Source: Alcaligenaceae bacterium (lineage in GTDB: Bacteria > Pseudomonadota > Gammaproteobacteria > Burkholderiales > Burkholderiaceae_B). Taken from it: a stretch of DNA of 64,000 bases. The notes below the pieces were generated by a model. The model saw only the letters and a program-made list of their open reading frames with translations. It did not search any database and was not told the origin of the DNA. Positions 25,519-34,496 of this stretch are shown piece by piece (positions within the stretch are counted from its first letter, which is position 1; the number at the start of each line of letters is the position of its first letter). The stretch covers positions 1 to 64,000 of the forward strand of contig JACCES010000002.1 of NCBI GenBank assembly GCA_013416455.1. Direction: 5' to 3'. The position numbers and the translations under genes are program-made.

Positions 25519-26424
25519 TCATGCCGTGTCGGCCGATGGCCCCACGAGACGTTCTTCGAGGAATCTGGCGATTTCGAGATTGTCGGCATTCTTGTCCAGT
25601 ACGGCGCATGCGTCCTGCCATGTCCGGTGGCAGAGATCCAGCTGGGCGGGCAGGAAGCCGAGGTGCTCGTGCAGGCCGTGGCTGATGCCGAGGTCCTTGG
25701 CCATCAGGTGCAGGCCGAAGCCGCCCTTGAAGTCGCCGCCTTCGAGCATGTGCTGCCGCAGCTTGGTTTCGGTGGCGACATTGCGGCCGCTGGAGCAATT
25801 GAATACATCGACGAGTGTTTCGAGGTTGAGCCCCAGCGTCTTGCCGATGATCATGGCTTCGCTTGCCGCCATCAGGCCGGCGGCGTAAAGATAGTTGTTC
25901 AGTGCTTTCATCGCATGGGCGGTACTGACCGCGCCGGTGCGGATGAGGGTGCCGCCCATGGACTGAAGGACCGGGGTGAGCCGTTCGGCCACGGCGTCAG
26001 ATGCGCCGAGCATGATGGAAAGCGTGCCGTCGCGGGCCTTGGGTATGCTTCCGGAAACGGGGGCGTCCGCCAGAATGATGCCGTGCGCTTCAAGGTCCTT
26101 CGACAGGCTGGCCGTGTCCAGCGGAGAGCTGGAGCTCATGTCGATGACGATGCCGCCTTCATTGAGGCTTCCCGGTATCAGCGCGGTGCCGCCAGGCCCG
26201 CCCAGCAGGCAGCCGCGCACGGCCGCGCCGTTGGGCAGCATGGTGATCACGATATCCAGCCCGCGCAGCCCGGATGCCGTGGCCGCGACCCGCAGGCCTT
26301 CGCCGGCCGCCCGTGTCCGTGCTTCGGCGGAAAGATCGTAGGCAATGCTGTCGGGATACTGCTTGACCAGGTTCCGGAACATGGGCAGGCCCATGGCTCC
26401 CAGTCCGATAAATCCTATTTTCAT
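25519..26424 (-). CDS. 3-hydroxyisobutyrate dehydrogenase-family oxidoreductase
   Basis: 301 aa. The N-terminal MKIGFIGLGAMGLPMFRNLV is the NAD(P)-binding motif of beta-hydroxyacid dehydrogenases. DAPVSGSIPKARDGTLSIML is the substrate-binding signature, and AMKALNNYLYAAGLMAASEA carries the catalytic Lys. Related enzymes oxidise 3-hydroxyisobutyrate or reduce tartronate semialdehyde; the specific substrate cannot be told. It is divergent from a LysR gene 134 bp away. Confidence 0.88.
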   Translation of the reverse strand: MKIGFIGLGAMGLPMFRNLVKQYPDSIAYDLSAEARTRAAGEGLRVAATASGLRGLDIVITMLPNGAAVRGCLLGGPGGTALIPGSLNEGGIVIDMSSSSPLDTASLSKDLEAHGIILADAPVSGSIPKARDGTLSIMLGASDAVAERLTPVLQSMGGTLIRTGAVSTAHAMKALNNYLYAAGLMAASEAMIIGKTLGLNLETLVDVFNCSSGRNVATETKLRQHMLEGGDFKGGFGLHLMAKDLGISHGLHEHLGFLPAQLDLCHRTWQDACAVLDKNADNLEIARFLEERLVGPSADTA

Positions 26425-26558
26425 TGTGTGTCCGTTCTTGAGTTCATGTTCGGGTGCGTGGTCATACCCGCCTTGCAGGGAGTCTATGAGAAGGCGGGGC
26501 CGATGTCCTATGCTAACTTGAGCAGTGCTATAACGGCTTGTTATTGGTGGGGTTCGAT

Positions 26559-27464
26559 ATGCGTTTCAAGCTGAGGCAGATGGAAGTCTTCCGGGCCGTC
26601 ATGATCGCCGGATCGGCAAGCGGCGCTGCGCGCATGCTGTTCATTTCGCAGCCGGCGGTGAGCCGTCTTCTGGCGCATATGGAATCATCGCTGGATCTGA
26701 AGCTGTTCCATCGCGTGGGCGGGAAGCTGGTTCCCACCCCGCAGGCCGTGCTGCTGCTGGATGAGGTGAACCGTGTCTACGACGCGGCACTGCGCGTCGA
26801 CAGCTTCGTCGGCAATCTTGCGAAGAAAGCGTCGGGGACCTTGAAGCTGGCATGCAGCCCCAGCCTGGGCCTGAGCCTGCTGCCACGGCTGATCCGCGAG
26901 TTTCTCGGCATGTTCCCCGAAGTGCATGTACATTTTCATACGACCTTGATCCAGGATGTGCCCATGGAACTCCTGAGCAGCAAGGTCGACATGGCGGTGT
27001 CCGTGCTGCCCATCGAGAATCCGAATCTCCGCAGCGAGGCGTTGATCGAGGGGCGCATGGTCTGCGCCATCCCTTCGGGCCATCCGCTGGCCGCCAGGCA
27101 CACGGTTTCCCTGTCCGACCTGGAGGGGCATGCCTTGATCCTGTATTCGCGCTCCATTCCTTTCGGGCAGCTCATGCTGGCCGCCGCGGACAAGCATGGC
27201 TGTGTTCTGAACCCCGCCATCGATGTACCGCGCGCCGAACTGGCATGTTCGCTCGTCAATGAGGGGATAGGCGTGAGCATCGTCGATCAGTTCTCCGTGG
27301 CTTCACATGGCTGGCGCAATATCGTTGTGCGGCCCCTCGTCGAAGACATACCCATAACCGTCAGCCTCGTCAGATCGAAATTCACCGCGCCCAGCGAAGC
27401 GGCCGAGCAGTTCGTCGGGCTGCTCAGGCGGCGGCTGGCGGGCAGCGGAACGGATAAGGTATGA
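26559..27464 (+). CDS. LysR-family transcriptional regulator
   Basis: 301 aa from the ATG at 26559, with GGTGGGG upstream; an upstream alternative start would add 7 residues. HTH: LRQMEVFRAVMIAGSASGAA and LFISQPAVSRLLAHMESSLD. The effector domain follows. It is placed between the divergent dehydrogenase/DUF1185 pair and a co-oriented Bug gene, and probably regulates one or both. Confidence 0.9.
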   Translation: MRFKLRQMEVFRAVMIAGSASGAARMLFISQPAVSRLLAHMESSLDLKLFHRVGGKLVPTPQAVLLLDEVNRVYDAALRVDSFVGNLAKKASGTLKLACSPSLGLSLLPRLIREFLGMFPEVHVHFHTTLIQDVPMELLSSKVDMAVSVLPIENPNLRSEALIEGRMVCAIPSGHPLAARHTVSLSDLEGHALILYSRSIPFGQLMLAAADKHGCVLNPAIDVPRAELACSLVNEGIGVSIVDQFSVASHGWRNIVVRPLVEDIPITVSLVRSKFTAPSEAAEQFVGLLRRRLAGSGTDKV

Positions 27465-27563
27465 CCCCCGGTTATCGATATGGCTAAACCGGCATACGAC
27501 AATACCGGGCCGTATCGCTACCATACGTCCACAAATCTTTCCAATATGAATGGAGACATTCCC

Positions 27564-28541
27564 ATGGATCATGGACGTCGTCGCCTGTTGAGCCTTCTGG
27601 CCGCAGCTCCCGCATTGGGCCTTGGCAGGCATGCCTTCGCCAGCGCGGAAAGTTATCCTTCCAAGGCATTGAGAATCATCGTTCCCTTCGGGCCCGGCAG
27701 CGGCTCGGACGTGTATGCGCGCTATTTCGGCCAGCAGCTTTCCGAGCGGATCGGGCAGGCCGTCGTGGTCGAGAACCGCGCCGGCGCAGGTGGCGCGATT
27801 GCCGTCAAGGCAACGCAATCGGCCCCCGCGGATGGCTACACCATTCTGCTGGGCAGCAATTCCCCGATGGCCGTGAACGTGTCCGCCTATCGCGAATTGT
27901 CTTACGACCCGGTGAACGACCTGCGCCCCTTGTGCGGTCTGTCGCGCTCCATGGCGGTGATCGTCGTGCCGCCGAACTCGCCCATACGCACGCTTGAAGA
28001 CCTGGTCGAACGCGGCAAGGGCCAGCCGCCGCTCAATATGGGCACCTATTCGGCCGGCTATCAGCTTGCGGCGGCCCCCTTCCTGGAAAAGGCGGGTTTC
28101 AAGTGGCAGGACATCGCCTACAAGGGGCTTTCGCAGACCACGGCCGACGTGATCGGCGGGCAGGTGGACGTCGGGGTGATCGATACCCCGGGTAGCGTCA
28201 ACATCGTCAATTCCGGCCAGATGCGGGCCATCGCGGTGACGGGAACCGAACGGCATCCTGAAATGCCCGATGTGCCCACGCTGGCGGAAAAGGGCTACCC
28301 CGATGCGGTGCATTACAGCTGGACATCGTTGTGGATGCGGGTCGACACCCCCGATGAACTGGTGCGGAAGATTTCCGACGAGCTTCTGGCCGTCCTGCGC
28401 GACCCGAAGGCCGCCGAGTTCGTCAGTTCAAACGGCGGGGAAATCATGCCCTACGGGCCGGATGAAATGCGCCAGTTCCAGCTGGCCGAGATCAAGCGTT
28501 TCGCCAGTGCCGTCGATGCGCTGAACTTCGAGAAGATCTGA
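27564..28541 (+). CDS. Bug/TctC-family receptor with Tat-like leader
   Basis: 325 aa from the ATG at 27564 (GGAGAC upstream); an ATG at 27546 is the alternative. The leader GRRRLLSLLAAAPALGLGRH has twin arginines followed by a hydrophobic stretch, unlike the Sec leaders of the other Bug receptors here. Bug motifs: YPSKALRIIVPFGPGSGSD and VVVENRAGAGGAIAVKATQ. It lies 99 nt after the LysR gene and converges with the ABC permease gene. Confidence 0.9.
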   Translation: MDHGRRRLLSLLAAAPALGLGRHAFASAESYPSKALRIIVPFGPGSGSDVYARYFGQQLSERIGQAVVVENRAGAGGAIAVKATQSAPADGYTILLGSNSPMAVNVSAYRELSYDPVNDLRPLCGLSRSMAVIVVPPNSPIRTLEDLVERGKGQPPLNMGTYSAGYQLAAAPFLEKAGFKWQDIAYKGLSQTTADVIGGQVDVGVIDTPGSVNIVNSGQMRAIAVTGTERHPEMPDVPTLAEKGYPDAVHYSWTSLWMRVDTPDELVRKISDELLAVLRDPKAAEFVSSNGGEIMPYGPDEMRQFQLAEIKRFASAVDALNFEKI

Positions 28542-28574
28542 CGCTTCGCCGTTCCTGTTCGCCGCTTCCCGGCT

Positions 28575-29408
28575 TCAACGGCCCGTGCGCGACCAGTGCC
28601 GGTAGGCTCGCTGGGCCAGTCCATCCAGCAGAAAGCCCAGGGCGCCGATCAGCACAATGACTGCCATGAGCTCTGAATAGGCCAGACGGTCGCGGGTATC
28701 GAGGATGTAGTATCCCAGGCCCGAACTGACGCCCAGCATTTCGCAGGGCACGAGCACGATCCAGATGATGCCGATGGCGAGCCGCACGCCGGTCAGCACG
28801 TTGCGCAGGATGCCGGGGACGACGATGCGGAACAGGACTTCGCCGCGCGTGGCGCTCAGGCTTTTGGCGAGCATCAGCCATTTCGGGTCCAACTGGCGCA
28901 CGCCGGCGGCGGTATTCAGCATGATGGGCCAGACGGCGGCGAAGGTCAGCAGGAAGTAGATGGGCGCGTCGCCGATGCCGAAGACCATGACGGCGATGGG
29001 CATCCAGGAAAGCGGCGATATCATGCGCAGGAACTGAAAGGCCGTGCCGCTGACGTTTTCCATGAGCCTGGAACCGCCCACGGCCAGCCCCACCGGTACG
29101 CCGATCAGCAGCGCCAGCCCCAGCCCCACCAGCACGCGCTGCAGGCTCATCAGCGTGTGGCTATTGAGCTGCCCGGTGAAAATCAGTTCGTACAGGCTCT
29201 GGAAGGTGGCGCCCGGCGCGAGCGCCGCCGCCAGCGGCACGCTCGATTCCAGCATCCGGGCGCCGATGGCCCAGAGCGCCAGCAGCACGGCCATCCCGGC
29301 CAGGCCATAGGCCGATTGCGGGCCGAGGCCCAGCCAGCGCAGTGGCGGGAGGGCGATCCCTTGTAGCGGGCCGCGGGGGGCAGTGCGTTGGGCGAGGGTC
29401 GTGCGCAT
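28575..29408 (-). CDS. ABC transporter permease (sulfonate/nitrate/taurine type)
   Basis: 277 aa from the ATG at 29408 (GGGAAA upstream). There are about six transmembrane helices, and the permease EAA-type loop reads SATRGEVLFRIVVPGILRNV. It belongs to the SsuC/TauC family of inner-membrane subunits. It is the last gene of the six-gene minus-strand operon and is preceded by the receptor gene by 14 nt. Confidence 0.9.
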   Translation of the reverse strand: MRTTLAQRTAPRGPLQGIALPPLRWLGLGPQSAYGLAGMAVLLALWAIGARMLESSVPLAAALAPGATFQSLYELIFTGQLNSHTLMSLQRVLVGLGLALLIGVPVGLAVGGSRLMENVSGTAFQFLRMISPLSWMPIAVMVFGIGDAPIYFLLTFAAVWPIMLNTAAGVRQLDPKWLMLAKSLSATRGEVLFRIVVPGILRNVLTGVRLAIGIIWIVLVPCEMLGVSSGLGYYILDTRDRLAYSELMAVIVLIGALGFLLDGLAQRAYRHWSRTGR

Positions 29409-29422
29409 GGCGTTTCCCGTGG

Positions 29423-30625
29423 TCAGGTGGTGATGGTTTCTTCTCGGGTGAATGATTCCGGCAGGCCGAAGGCCGCGGGGCCGCCATGGGCCAGAATGGC
29501 CTGCTTCACATAGCGGTCGTCCACCAGGTCGCGGGCGACGAAGGCGGGATCCAGCTCCTGCAGGAAGGCGTTCTGCCCGGACACCAGCGTGGTCTTGAGC
29601 TTGCGGATCAGTTCTTCCGTGTAGCTGGGGAAGGGGTAGGGCTGGAAGTCGATCCGCTTCTGGTTCCAGGCCGTGTTCACCATGGCTCCGCTGCTTTCGT
29701 ACAGGGCGGTGTCCAGACGGTCGGGCTCCAGCACGTTGGCCAGCGCTTCGTAGGTATGCGGGGTGTACTGCTGCGGGTTGTCGCGCGACAGGATGCGGGC
29801 GGTTTCCTGGCGATGGTCCTGTATCCATGCCTGGGCCTGCACAATGCCGTTGACCACCTTCTGCGACCATTCAGGGCGCTGATCGAGATCCTGTTCGTGC
29901 ATCAGCACCACGCAACAGGCGTGGTCCTTCCAGACGTCGCCGGTGAACCGCAGGATCTTGCCGACCTTGAGGACTTCGGCATTGGCATTGAAGGGCTCGG
30001 CCACGGTGTAGCCGGCGATCTGCTTGTTGGCGAGCGCGGGCACCATGTCGGAAGGCGCCATCACCACCAGCTTGACCTGCCCGGGCCCGGGGTTGCCGTC
30101 GCTGATGGGCGTCAGGCCCTGGCTCTTGAGCAGATGCTGCAGCACGACGTTGTGAAGCGAATACCAGAACGGGATGGCGACGGTGGTGCCGCCCAGGTCG
30201 GTGATGCCGCCGATGTGGTGCTGTACCGTCAGGCCCGAACCGGACATATGGTTCCAGGCCACCACCTTGGCGCGGGAACGGCTGCCGTAGCGGGCCCACA
30301 CCGTCATCGGCGAAAGCAGGTGCACGGCATTGACCTGACCCGCCAGGAAGGCTTCGACGATCTGGGCCCAGCTGCGGAAGAGCCTGGGCTTTTCCACTTG
30401 CAGGCCTTGTTGCTCGAACAGGCCGTTGTGGTGCGCCACCAGCAGCGGGGTGGCATCGGTGATGGGCAGATAGCCGATGCGCAGGGGCGCGTCGGGTTCG
30501 GCGGCGCGCGCGGCGTTCGCCATCTGCAGCAAGGGCAGCGCCCCCGCGGCGGAGAACAGCGCGGACAGTTTCAGGAACTGGCGCCGGGCCTGGCGGGTGG
30601 CATCGAAGTCGCCGGGAGGGTTCAT
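29423..30625 (-). CDS. ABC transporter substrate-binding protein (SsuA/TauA/NrtA-like), Tat leader
   Basis: 400 aa. The N-terminus has a Tat signal (ARRQFLKLSALFSAAGALPL) and the mature part is of the NMT1/THI5-like periplasmic fold (LRIGYLPITDATPLLVAHHN, LFEQQGLQVEKPRLFRSWAQ). It should deliver a small organic ligand to the permease. A Tat leader fits a protein that folds, perhaps with a bound cofactor or ligand, before export. The ligand is unknown; CmpA/NrtA-like length suggests an anion. Confidence 0.9.
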   Translation of the reverse strand: MNPPGDFDATRQARRQFLKLSALFSAAGALPLLQMANAARAAEPDAPLRIGYLPITDATPLLVAHHNGLFEQQGLQVEKPRLFRSWAQIVEAFLAGQVNAVHLLSPMTVWARYGSRSRAKVVAWNHMSGSGLTVQHHIGGITDLGGTTVAIPFWYSLHNVVLQHLLKSQGLTPISDGNPGPGQVKLVVMAPSDMVPALANKQIAGYTVAEPFNANAEVLKVGKILRFTGDVWKDHACCVVLMHEQDLDQRPEWSQKVVNGIVQAQAWIQDHRQETARILSRDNPQQYTPHTYEALANVLEPDRLDTALYESSGAMVNTAWNQKRIDFQPYPFPSYTEELIRKLKTTLVSGQNAFLQELDPAFVARDLVDDRYVKQAILAHGGPAAFGLPESFTREETITT

Positions 30626-30658
30626 ACGGTATTCCTCGCGTGTGTGGGTGTCGTGATA

Positions 30659-31507
30659 TCAGGCGGCGGCTTCGGCGGGCGTTCCGTCGCGGCTCCCGCT
30701 CCGGCCCGTTGGCGAGCCGCGCCGGTGTTCGCGCAGCAGCTTCATGATTTCCAGGCGCATGCGGCTCGGCTCGGGAGCCAGCGGGTCGCGCGGGTGTCCG
30801 GCCGTGAGCGCCCATTCCCCTATCGTGCGGCCGGGGCTGTCGCCGATCAGGATGATGCGGTCCGCCAGGATCAGGGCTTCGTCGATGTCGTGAGTGACGA
30901 GGACGGCCGCCGTGCCGTGGCGGGCAATGAGGGTCTGCAGCAGCGTCTGCATGTCGCTTCGGGTGACTTCGTCCAGGGCGCTGAAGGGCTCATCGAGCAG
31001 CAGGATCTCCGGCTGCCGGGCCAGGCTGCGCGCCAGGGCGGCTCGCTGCGCCATGCCGCCCGAGAGTTCCGCCGGATAGCGGGCGTTCGCGCCGTGCAGC
31101 CCGACTTCCTCGATGGCGGCGCGCACGCGGGCTTGCTTCTCCGCCTTGCCGATGCCGGGCTGGCGCTTGAAGTCCAGGCCGAAGCCGACGTTCTCTTCCA
31201 GCGTGAGCCAGGGCAGCAGGCTGGGGTCCTGAAAGACGAAGCTGGACCGCGGGTGCGGCCCGTTCAAGGGCTCGCCCTTCAGGCGCACGCTGCCGTGGCC
31301 GGTTTGCTGCAGGCCGGCCAGCACGCGCAGCAGCGAAGATTTTCCCACCCCGCTGGAGCCCAGAATGGCGATGGTTTCGCCTGGCGCCAGGCGCAGCGAG
31401 AAGCTTTGCAGCACGATGTGGGGAGCGGCGCCGGCGCGCGGATAGGCCAGGCGGATGTCATCGGCTTCCAGGATCGGCGCTTGCGCCGGGGTAGTGGCTG
31501 TATTCAT
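30659..31507 (-). CDS. ABC transporter ATP-binding protein (SsuB/TauB-like)
   Basis: 282 aa. Walker A is GSSGVGKSSLLR, the signature is LSGGMAQRAALARSLA, Walker B is ILLLDEPFSALDE and the switch is LVTHDIDEAL. It energises the importer made by the next two genes. It lies 57 nt after the rubredoxin gene. The C-terminus carries a low-complexity Ser/Gly/Arg tail without known role. Confidence 0.93.
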   Translation of the reverse strand: MNTATTPAQAPILEADDIRLAYPRAGAAPHIVLQSFSLRLAPGETIAILGSSGVGKSSLLRVLAGLQQTGHGSVRLKGEPLNGPHPRSSFVFQDPSLLPWLTLEENVGFGLDFKRQPGIGKAEKQARVRAAIEEVGLHGANARYPAELSGGMAQRAALARSLARQPEILLLDEPFSALDEVTRSDMQTLLQTLIARHGTAAVLVTHDIDEALILADRIILIGDSPGRTIGEWALTAGHPRDPLAPEPSRMRLEIMKLLREHRRGSPTGRSGSRDGTPAEAAA

Positions 31508-31564
31508 CGTGAATGCGGGCGGGGCCGTAAAGTCGTTCCGGCCGAAGAGGGCTTCCGTTCGCCC

Positions 31565-31732
31565 TCAGTCGGGCAGGAGGAAGAAGTCGGCTTTGGTCAC
31601 TCCGCAGTCGGGACATTCCCAATCATCGGGAATGTCTTCGAACCGGGTGCCGGCGGCAATGCCGTGATCCGGCATGCCCAGGGCTTCGTCGTAGATCAGG
31701 CCGCAGGGCCCGCACATCCATTGCCTGTTCAT
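31565..31732 (-). CDS. Rubredoxin
   Basis: 55 aa, MNRQWMCGPCGLIYDEALGM and on, with the four iron ligands Cys7, Cys10, Cys40 and Cys43 in CGPCG and CPDCG, and the hallmark GTRFEDIPDDW. It is a single-iron electron carrier. Its ATG overlaps the stop of the acyl-CoA-dehydrogenase-like gene (ATGA), so translation is coupled and it is very likely that flavoenzyme's redox partner. Confidence 0.93.
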   Translation of the reverse strand: MNRQWMCGPCGLIYDEALGMPDHGIAAGTRFEDIPDDWECPDCGVTKADFFLLPD

Positions 31733-32883
31733 GCCGCCCGGGCCTTGGCGGACGCCTGTTCGAGCGCATGGATTTCCTTGCGCAGATGCTTGAGCGCGGG
31801 GGTGACGATGGCGACGAACACGGCTTCACGCAGGCGCCGCTGTGCCGGATGGCGCATCAGATAGCCCTTGGCGCCGGCATGCAGCACCGCGGAATTCGCG
31901 GCGCGCAGGGTCAGTTCGGATGCCGCCAGGCGCAGGCGGAGCACATCGATCAGCGCGACATTTCCCGTGTCGGTCTGTTCGGACAGCCGCTGGGCGCTGG
32001 CTCGCAGTGCCGCGGCTTCGCGGCCCAGTTCGTCGCCCTGGTCGTCCAGGAACTGGTTGACGTGGGCAGTCGTGACATTGCTTTCATGGATGGTGCGCAG
32101 CGAGCCCTCGATGATGCCGAAACCCATGCCGAGCTGGCCCAGCACGAATCCTGGCTTGATGGCGTCCATGTAGGCCTTGAACTGCCCGGGGTGCGCGAGC
32201 ACGTCCTGTGCTGGAATGCTGACATCCTTCATGCGGATGTTGAGTGTGCGCGTGCCTTCCAGGCCCGAGAATTCGGGGCAGGGGCGCAGGCTCACGCCTT
32301 CCGCATCGCCTCGCACCGCGAACATCACGTAGCCGCCATCCTCGACCGATGCGGCAACGATGGCCAGGTGCGTATTTCCCACATTGGATACCCAGGGCAG
32401 GGAGCCGGACACAACGTAGCCGTCGCCTTCCCGGCGCGCCTTCAGGTGGATGTTCTCGATGCCTGACAGGTGCTTTACCGTATTGGACATGCCCGTGCCG
32501 GCCAGTATTTCCCCACGGGCCACCGCGGAAAGATGCCGGGCGCGCACGGCGGGGTTCGGCGAGTGCCGCAGGTAGTGGGCGCAGGTGGTCTGGCACCATA
32601 TCAGGAAGGCCGTGGAACCGCATTCGCGGCCGGCTTCGCCGATGATGCCGATCTGTGTGGCCAGCCCCAGGCCGAGTCCGCCGTCGGCGGCGGGAACCGC
32701 GGCGGCAAAACCGCCGATATCCGCCAGTTTGCGCAGGAACTCGGCGGGGTAGCGCCCTTCCTGGTCCACCGCTGCGGCGATGGGGGCGAGATCCGACTTG
32801 ACGAGCGATTGAACGGCGCCGATCAGGGCGTCCTGTGTATTCGCACTGTGAAGGGCGGGGCTTGTGTCCGGGCGGGTGGTCAT
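31729..32883 (-). CDS. Acyl-CoA dehydrogenase-family flavoprotein (possible monooxygenase)
   Basis: 384 aa with the acyl-CoA dehydrogenase fold: a helical N-terminus, LIWCQTTCAHYLRHSPNPA, and a middle strand domain ending in MKDVSIPAQDVLAHPG. The C-terminal helices are LAASELTLRAANSAVLHAGA. The usual catalytic Glu context of fatty-acid dehydrogenases is not obvious. Members of this superfamily also act as FMN-dependent monooxygenases on sulfur or nitrogen compounds. Tight coupling to rubredoxin and an organic-anion ABC importer favours such an oxygenase or an unusual dehydrogenase over beta-oxidation. Confidence 0.8.
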   Translation of the reverse strand: MTTRPDTSPALHSANTQDALIGAVQSLVKSDLAPIAAAVDQEGRYPAEFLRKLADIGGFAAAVPAADGGLGLGLATQIGIIGEAGRECGSTAFLIWCQTTCAHYLRHSPNPAVRARHLSAVARGEILAGTGMSNTVKHLSGIENIHLKARREGDGYVVSGSLPWVSNVGNTHLAIVAASVEDGGYVMFAVRGDAEGVSLRPCPEFSGLEGTRTLNIRMKDVSIPAQDVLAHPGQFKAYMDAIKPGFVLGQLGMGFGIIEGSLRTIHESNVTTAHVNQFLDDQGDELGREAAALRASAQRLSEQTDTGNVALIDVLRLRLAASELTLRAANSAVLHAGAKGYLMRHPAQRRLREAVFVAIVTPALKHLRKEIHALEQASAKARAA

Positions 32884-32902
32884 GACCGTTCCTGGGGGCC
32901 GA

Positions 32903-33469
32903 TCAGGCGAAAGCCGTGAGCTCGGGATTGGCGAAGGGCTGCAATTCCGGGTTGATGGGCGTCCGGGCCAGGCTGTTGGCGTAGTTGCACAAGGTGGCCA
33001 GGCTCACGCCGAGCACGACTTCCAGCGCCTGCTGGTCGTTGTAGCCGGCGCCGCGGAAGGCGGCCAGCTCTTCGTCGGATACCTGGCCCTTCTTTTCGAT
33101 GACGGCCACGCTGAAGCGCGCCAATGCATCGAGCCTGGGATCGTCGAGGGCTTCAACCTTGCGCAGGGCGTCGACCACCGCTTCCGGCATCTGCAGCTTC
33201 TTCAGGGACAGCTTGGTGTGTCCGGCCACGCAGAAGCCGCAGTCGTTGAGCGTGGCGGCGGTGATTTGCACGACTTCGCGCTCGGCGGCGCTCAGGCTGG
33301 TGCGGCCATTGATGGCGCCCACGACCTGGTAGGTTTCCAGGGCGGCGGGGGCGTTGGCCAGCACACCGATCAGGTTCGGCAGGAAGCCGTTCGCTTTCTG
33401 CGCCGCCTCGACGCGTTCGCGTGCGGCTTCCGGGGCGGAATCAACGGTGTGGATGGTAAGACGGCTCAT
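32903..33469 (-). CDS. AhpD-like / carboxymuconolactone decarboxylase-family protein
   Basis: 188 aa. The active-site motif ATLNDCGFCVAGHTKL has the CxxC...H arrangement of AhpD-like alkylhydroperoxidases. Such proteins reduce peroxides or act as thiol-dependent partners. It is the first gene of the six-gene operon (19 nt before the flavoprotein), which may indicate peroxide or reactive by-product removal in the pathway. Its promoter lies in 33470-33574. Confidence 0.9.
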   Translation of the reverse strand: MSRLTIHTVDSAPEAARERVEAAQKANGFLPNLIGVLANAPAALETYQVVGAINGRTSLSAAEREVVQITAATLNDCGFCVAGHTKLSLKKLQMPEAVVDALRKVEALDDPRLDALARFSVAVIEKKGQVSDEELAAFRGAGYNDQQALEVVLGVSLATLCNYANSLARTPINPELQPFANPELTAFA

Positions 33470-33574
33470 ATAGACCTATCGGCAATGGAAAAACATTCCC
33501 GTCAGTCTATGGAAGAGGGCTTATGAACGGAACGATCGAGAAGAAATGAGCTTATGCCGGATGGCGGAATAAGC

Positions 33575-34177
33575 TTATGCTCGTGCCGGCGGCAGATGGC
33601 GCCGCTGGATGCCGTTTTCCCTTCCGAAGCGCTTCCAGTCGAAAGCGGGGCCGGGGTCGGTCTTGCGCACGGGGGCAATGTGCTCATGGCCCCGCACCGC
33701 CCGCAGAGGATGGCGGGCGCGCAGCGCGGGCAGCAGCCGCTGCAGCGCGGCGTACTGGGCGTCGGCATAGGGCAGGGAGTCGGTGCCTTCCAGTTCTATC
33801 CCGATCGAAAAGTCGTTGCAGCGTTCCTGTTCTTCGAACGTCGAGACGCCGGCATGCCAGGCGCGCGCGTAGGTGGAAACGAACTGCACGATGCGGCCAT
33901 CGCGCCGGATGAGGAAGTGGGCCGATACGCGCATGCCGCGCAGGCGTTCCAGCCAGGGATGCGAACCGTGGTCGAGCCGGTTCAGGAAGAAGTCGATCAC
34001 TTCGGGGCCGCCGAAGCGGCCGGGCGGCAGGCTGATGTTGTGCAGCACCAGCAGGTAGGCGTCCCGCCCGGGCGGGCGGGCATCGCAATTGGGGGATGGT
34101 TTCAGGCTGATGCCGCTGCCTGGCCGCAGCCAGCCGTGCCGGTCGAGTTTGAGAACGCGTTTTTCGCTATGGGGCAT
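33575..34177 (-). CDS. ampD: 1,6-anhydro-N-acetylmuramyl-L-alanine amidase AmpD
   Basis: 200 aa from the ATG at 34177; the TTG at 34237 is an alternative, and neither has a strong ribosome-binding site. It is an amidase_2 domain with LLVLHNISLPPGRFGGP (zinc His), VSAHFLIRRDGRIVQFV, and HEHIAPVRKTDPGPAFDW (zinc His and Asp/Lys). It is cytoplasmic and recycles muropeptides, which also sets AmpR signalling for beta-lactamase in many bacteria. It is followed by convergent accessory sequence and preceded by a PP0621-family gene. Confidence 0.93.
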   Translation of the reverse strand: MPHSEKRVLKLDRHGWLRPGSGISLKPSPNCDARPPGRDAYLLVLHNISLPPGRFGGPEVIDFFLNRLDHGSHPWLERLRGMRVSAHFLIRRDGRIVQFVSTYARAWHAGVSTFEEQERCNDFSIGIELEGTDSLPYADAQYAALQRLLPALRARHPLRAVRGHEHIAPVRKTDPGPAFDWKRFGRENGIQRRHLPPARA

Positions 34178-34217
34178 GGGCGGTGGTTGATACGCCGGCC
34201 GCTGGCGGCCGGTTCTT

Positions 34218-34493
34218 TCAGGAGCCGTGTTGACCAAGGCGGGCGTGTTCCGGCCCGCACCAGGTCTGGCCGTTGCTCAGGAAGGCTTCGGAGCGGGGCA
34301 GATGGATGCCGCAATGCTGACAGCGTACCATGGCTTCGGCATGGCTCATATCGGGTTTGTCGGCGGCACCGGCGGCTTTGCCCAGGCGGCCCGGCGGGTC
34401 TTCGTTGCCGGCGTTCCGGCCGCTGCGCGCGAGCAGCCGGGCGGCGAACAGGACCGCTGTGATGATGACGAGCCAGAACAGGATCTTTCCCAT
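34218..34493 (-). CDS. PP0621-family small membrane protein with zinc ribbon
   Basis: 91 aa. One N-terminal transmembrane helix (ILFWLVIITAVLFAARLLAR) and a C-terminal zinc-ribbon-like pair (MVRCQHCGIHLPRSEAF, TWCGPEHARL). The PP0621 family is conserved in beta/gammaproteobacteria next to ampD and ccsA-like genes; its function is unknown. It starts 3 nt after the ccsA-like stop. Confidence 0.85.
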   Translation of the reverse strand: MGKILFWLVIITAVLFAARLLARSGRNAGNEDPPGRLGKAAGAADKPDMSHAEAMVRCQHCGIHLPRSEAFLSNGQTWCGPEHARLGQHGS

Positions 34494-34496
34494 GTT

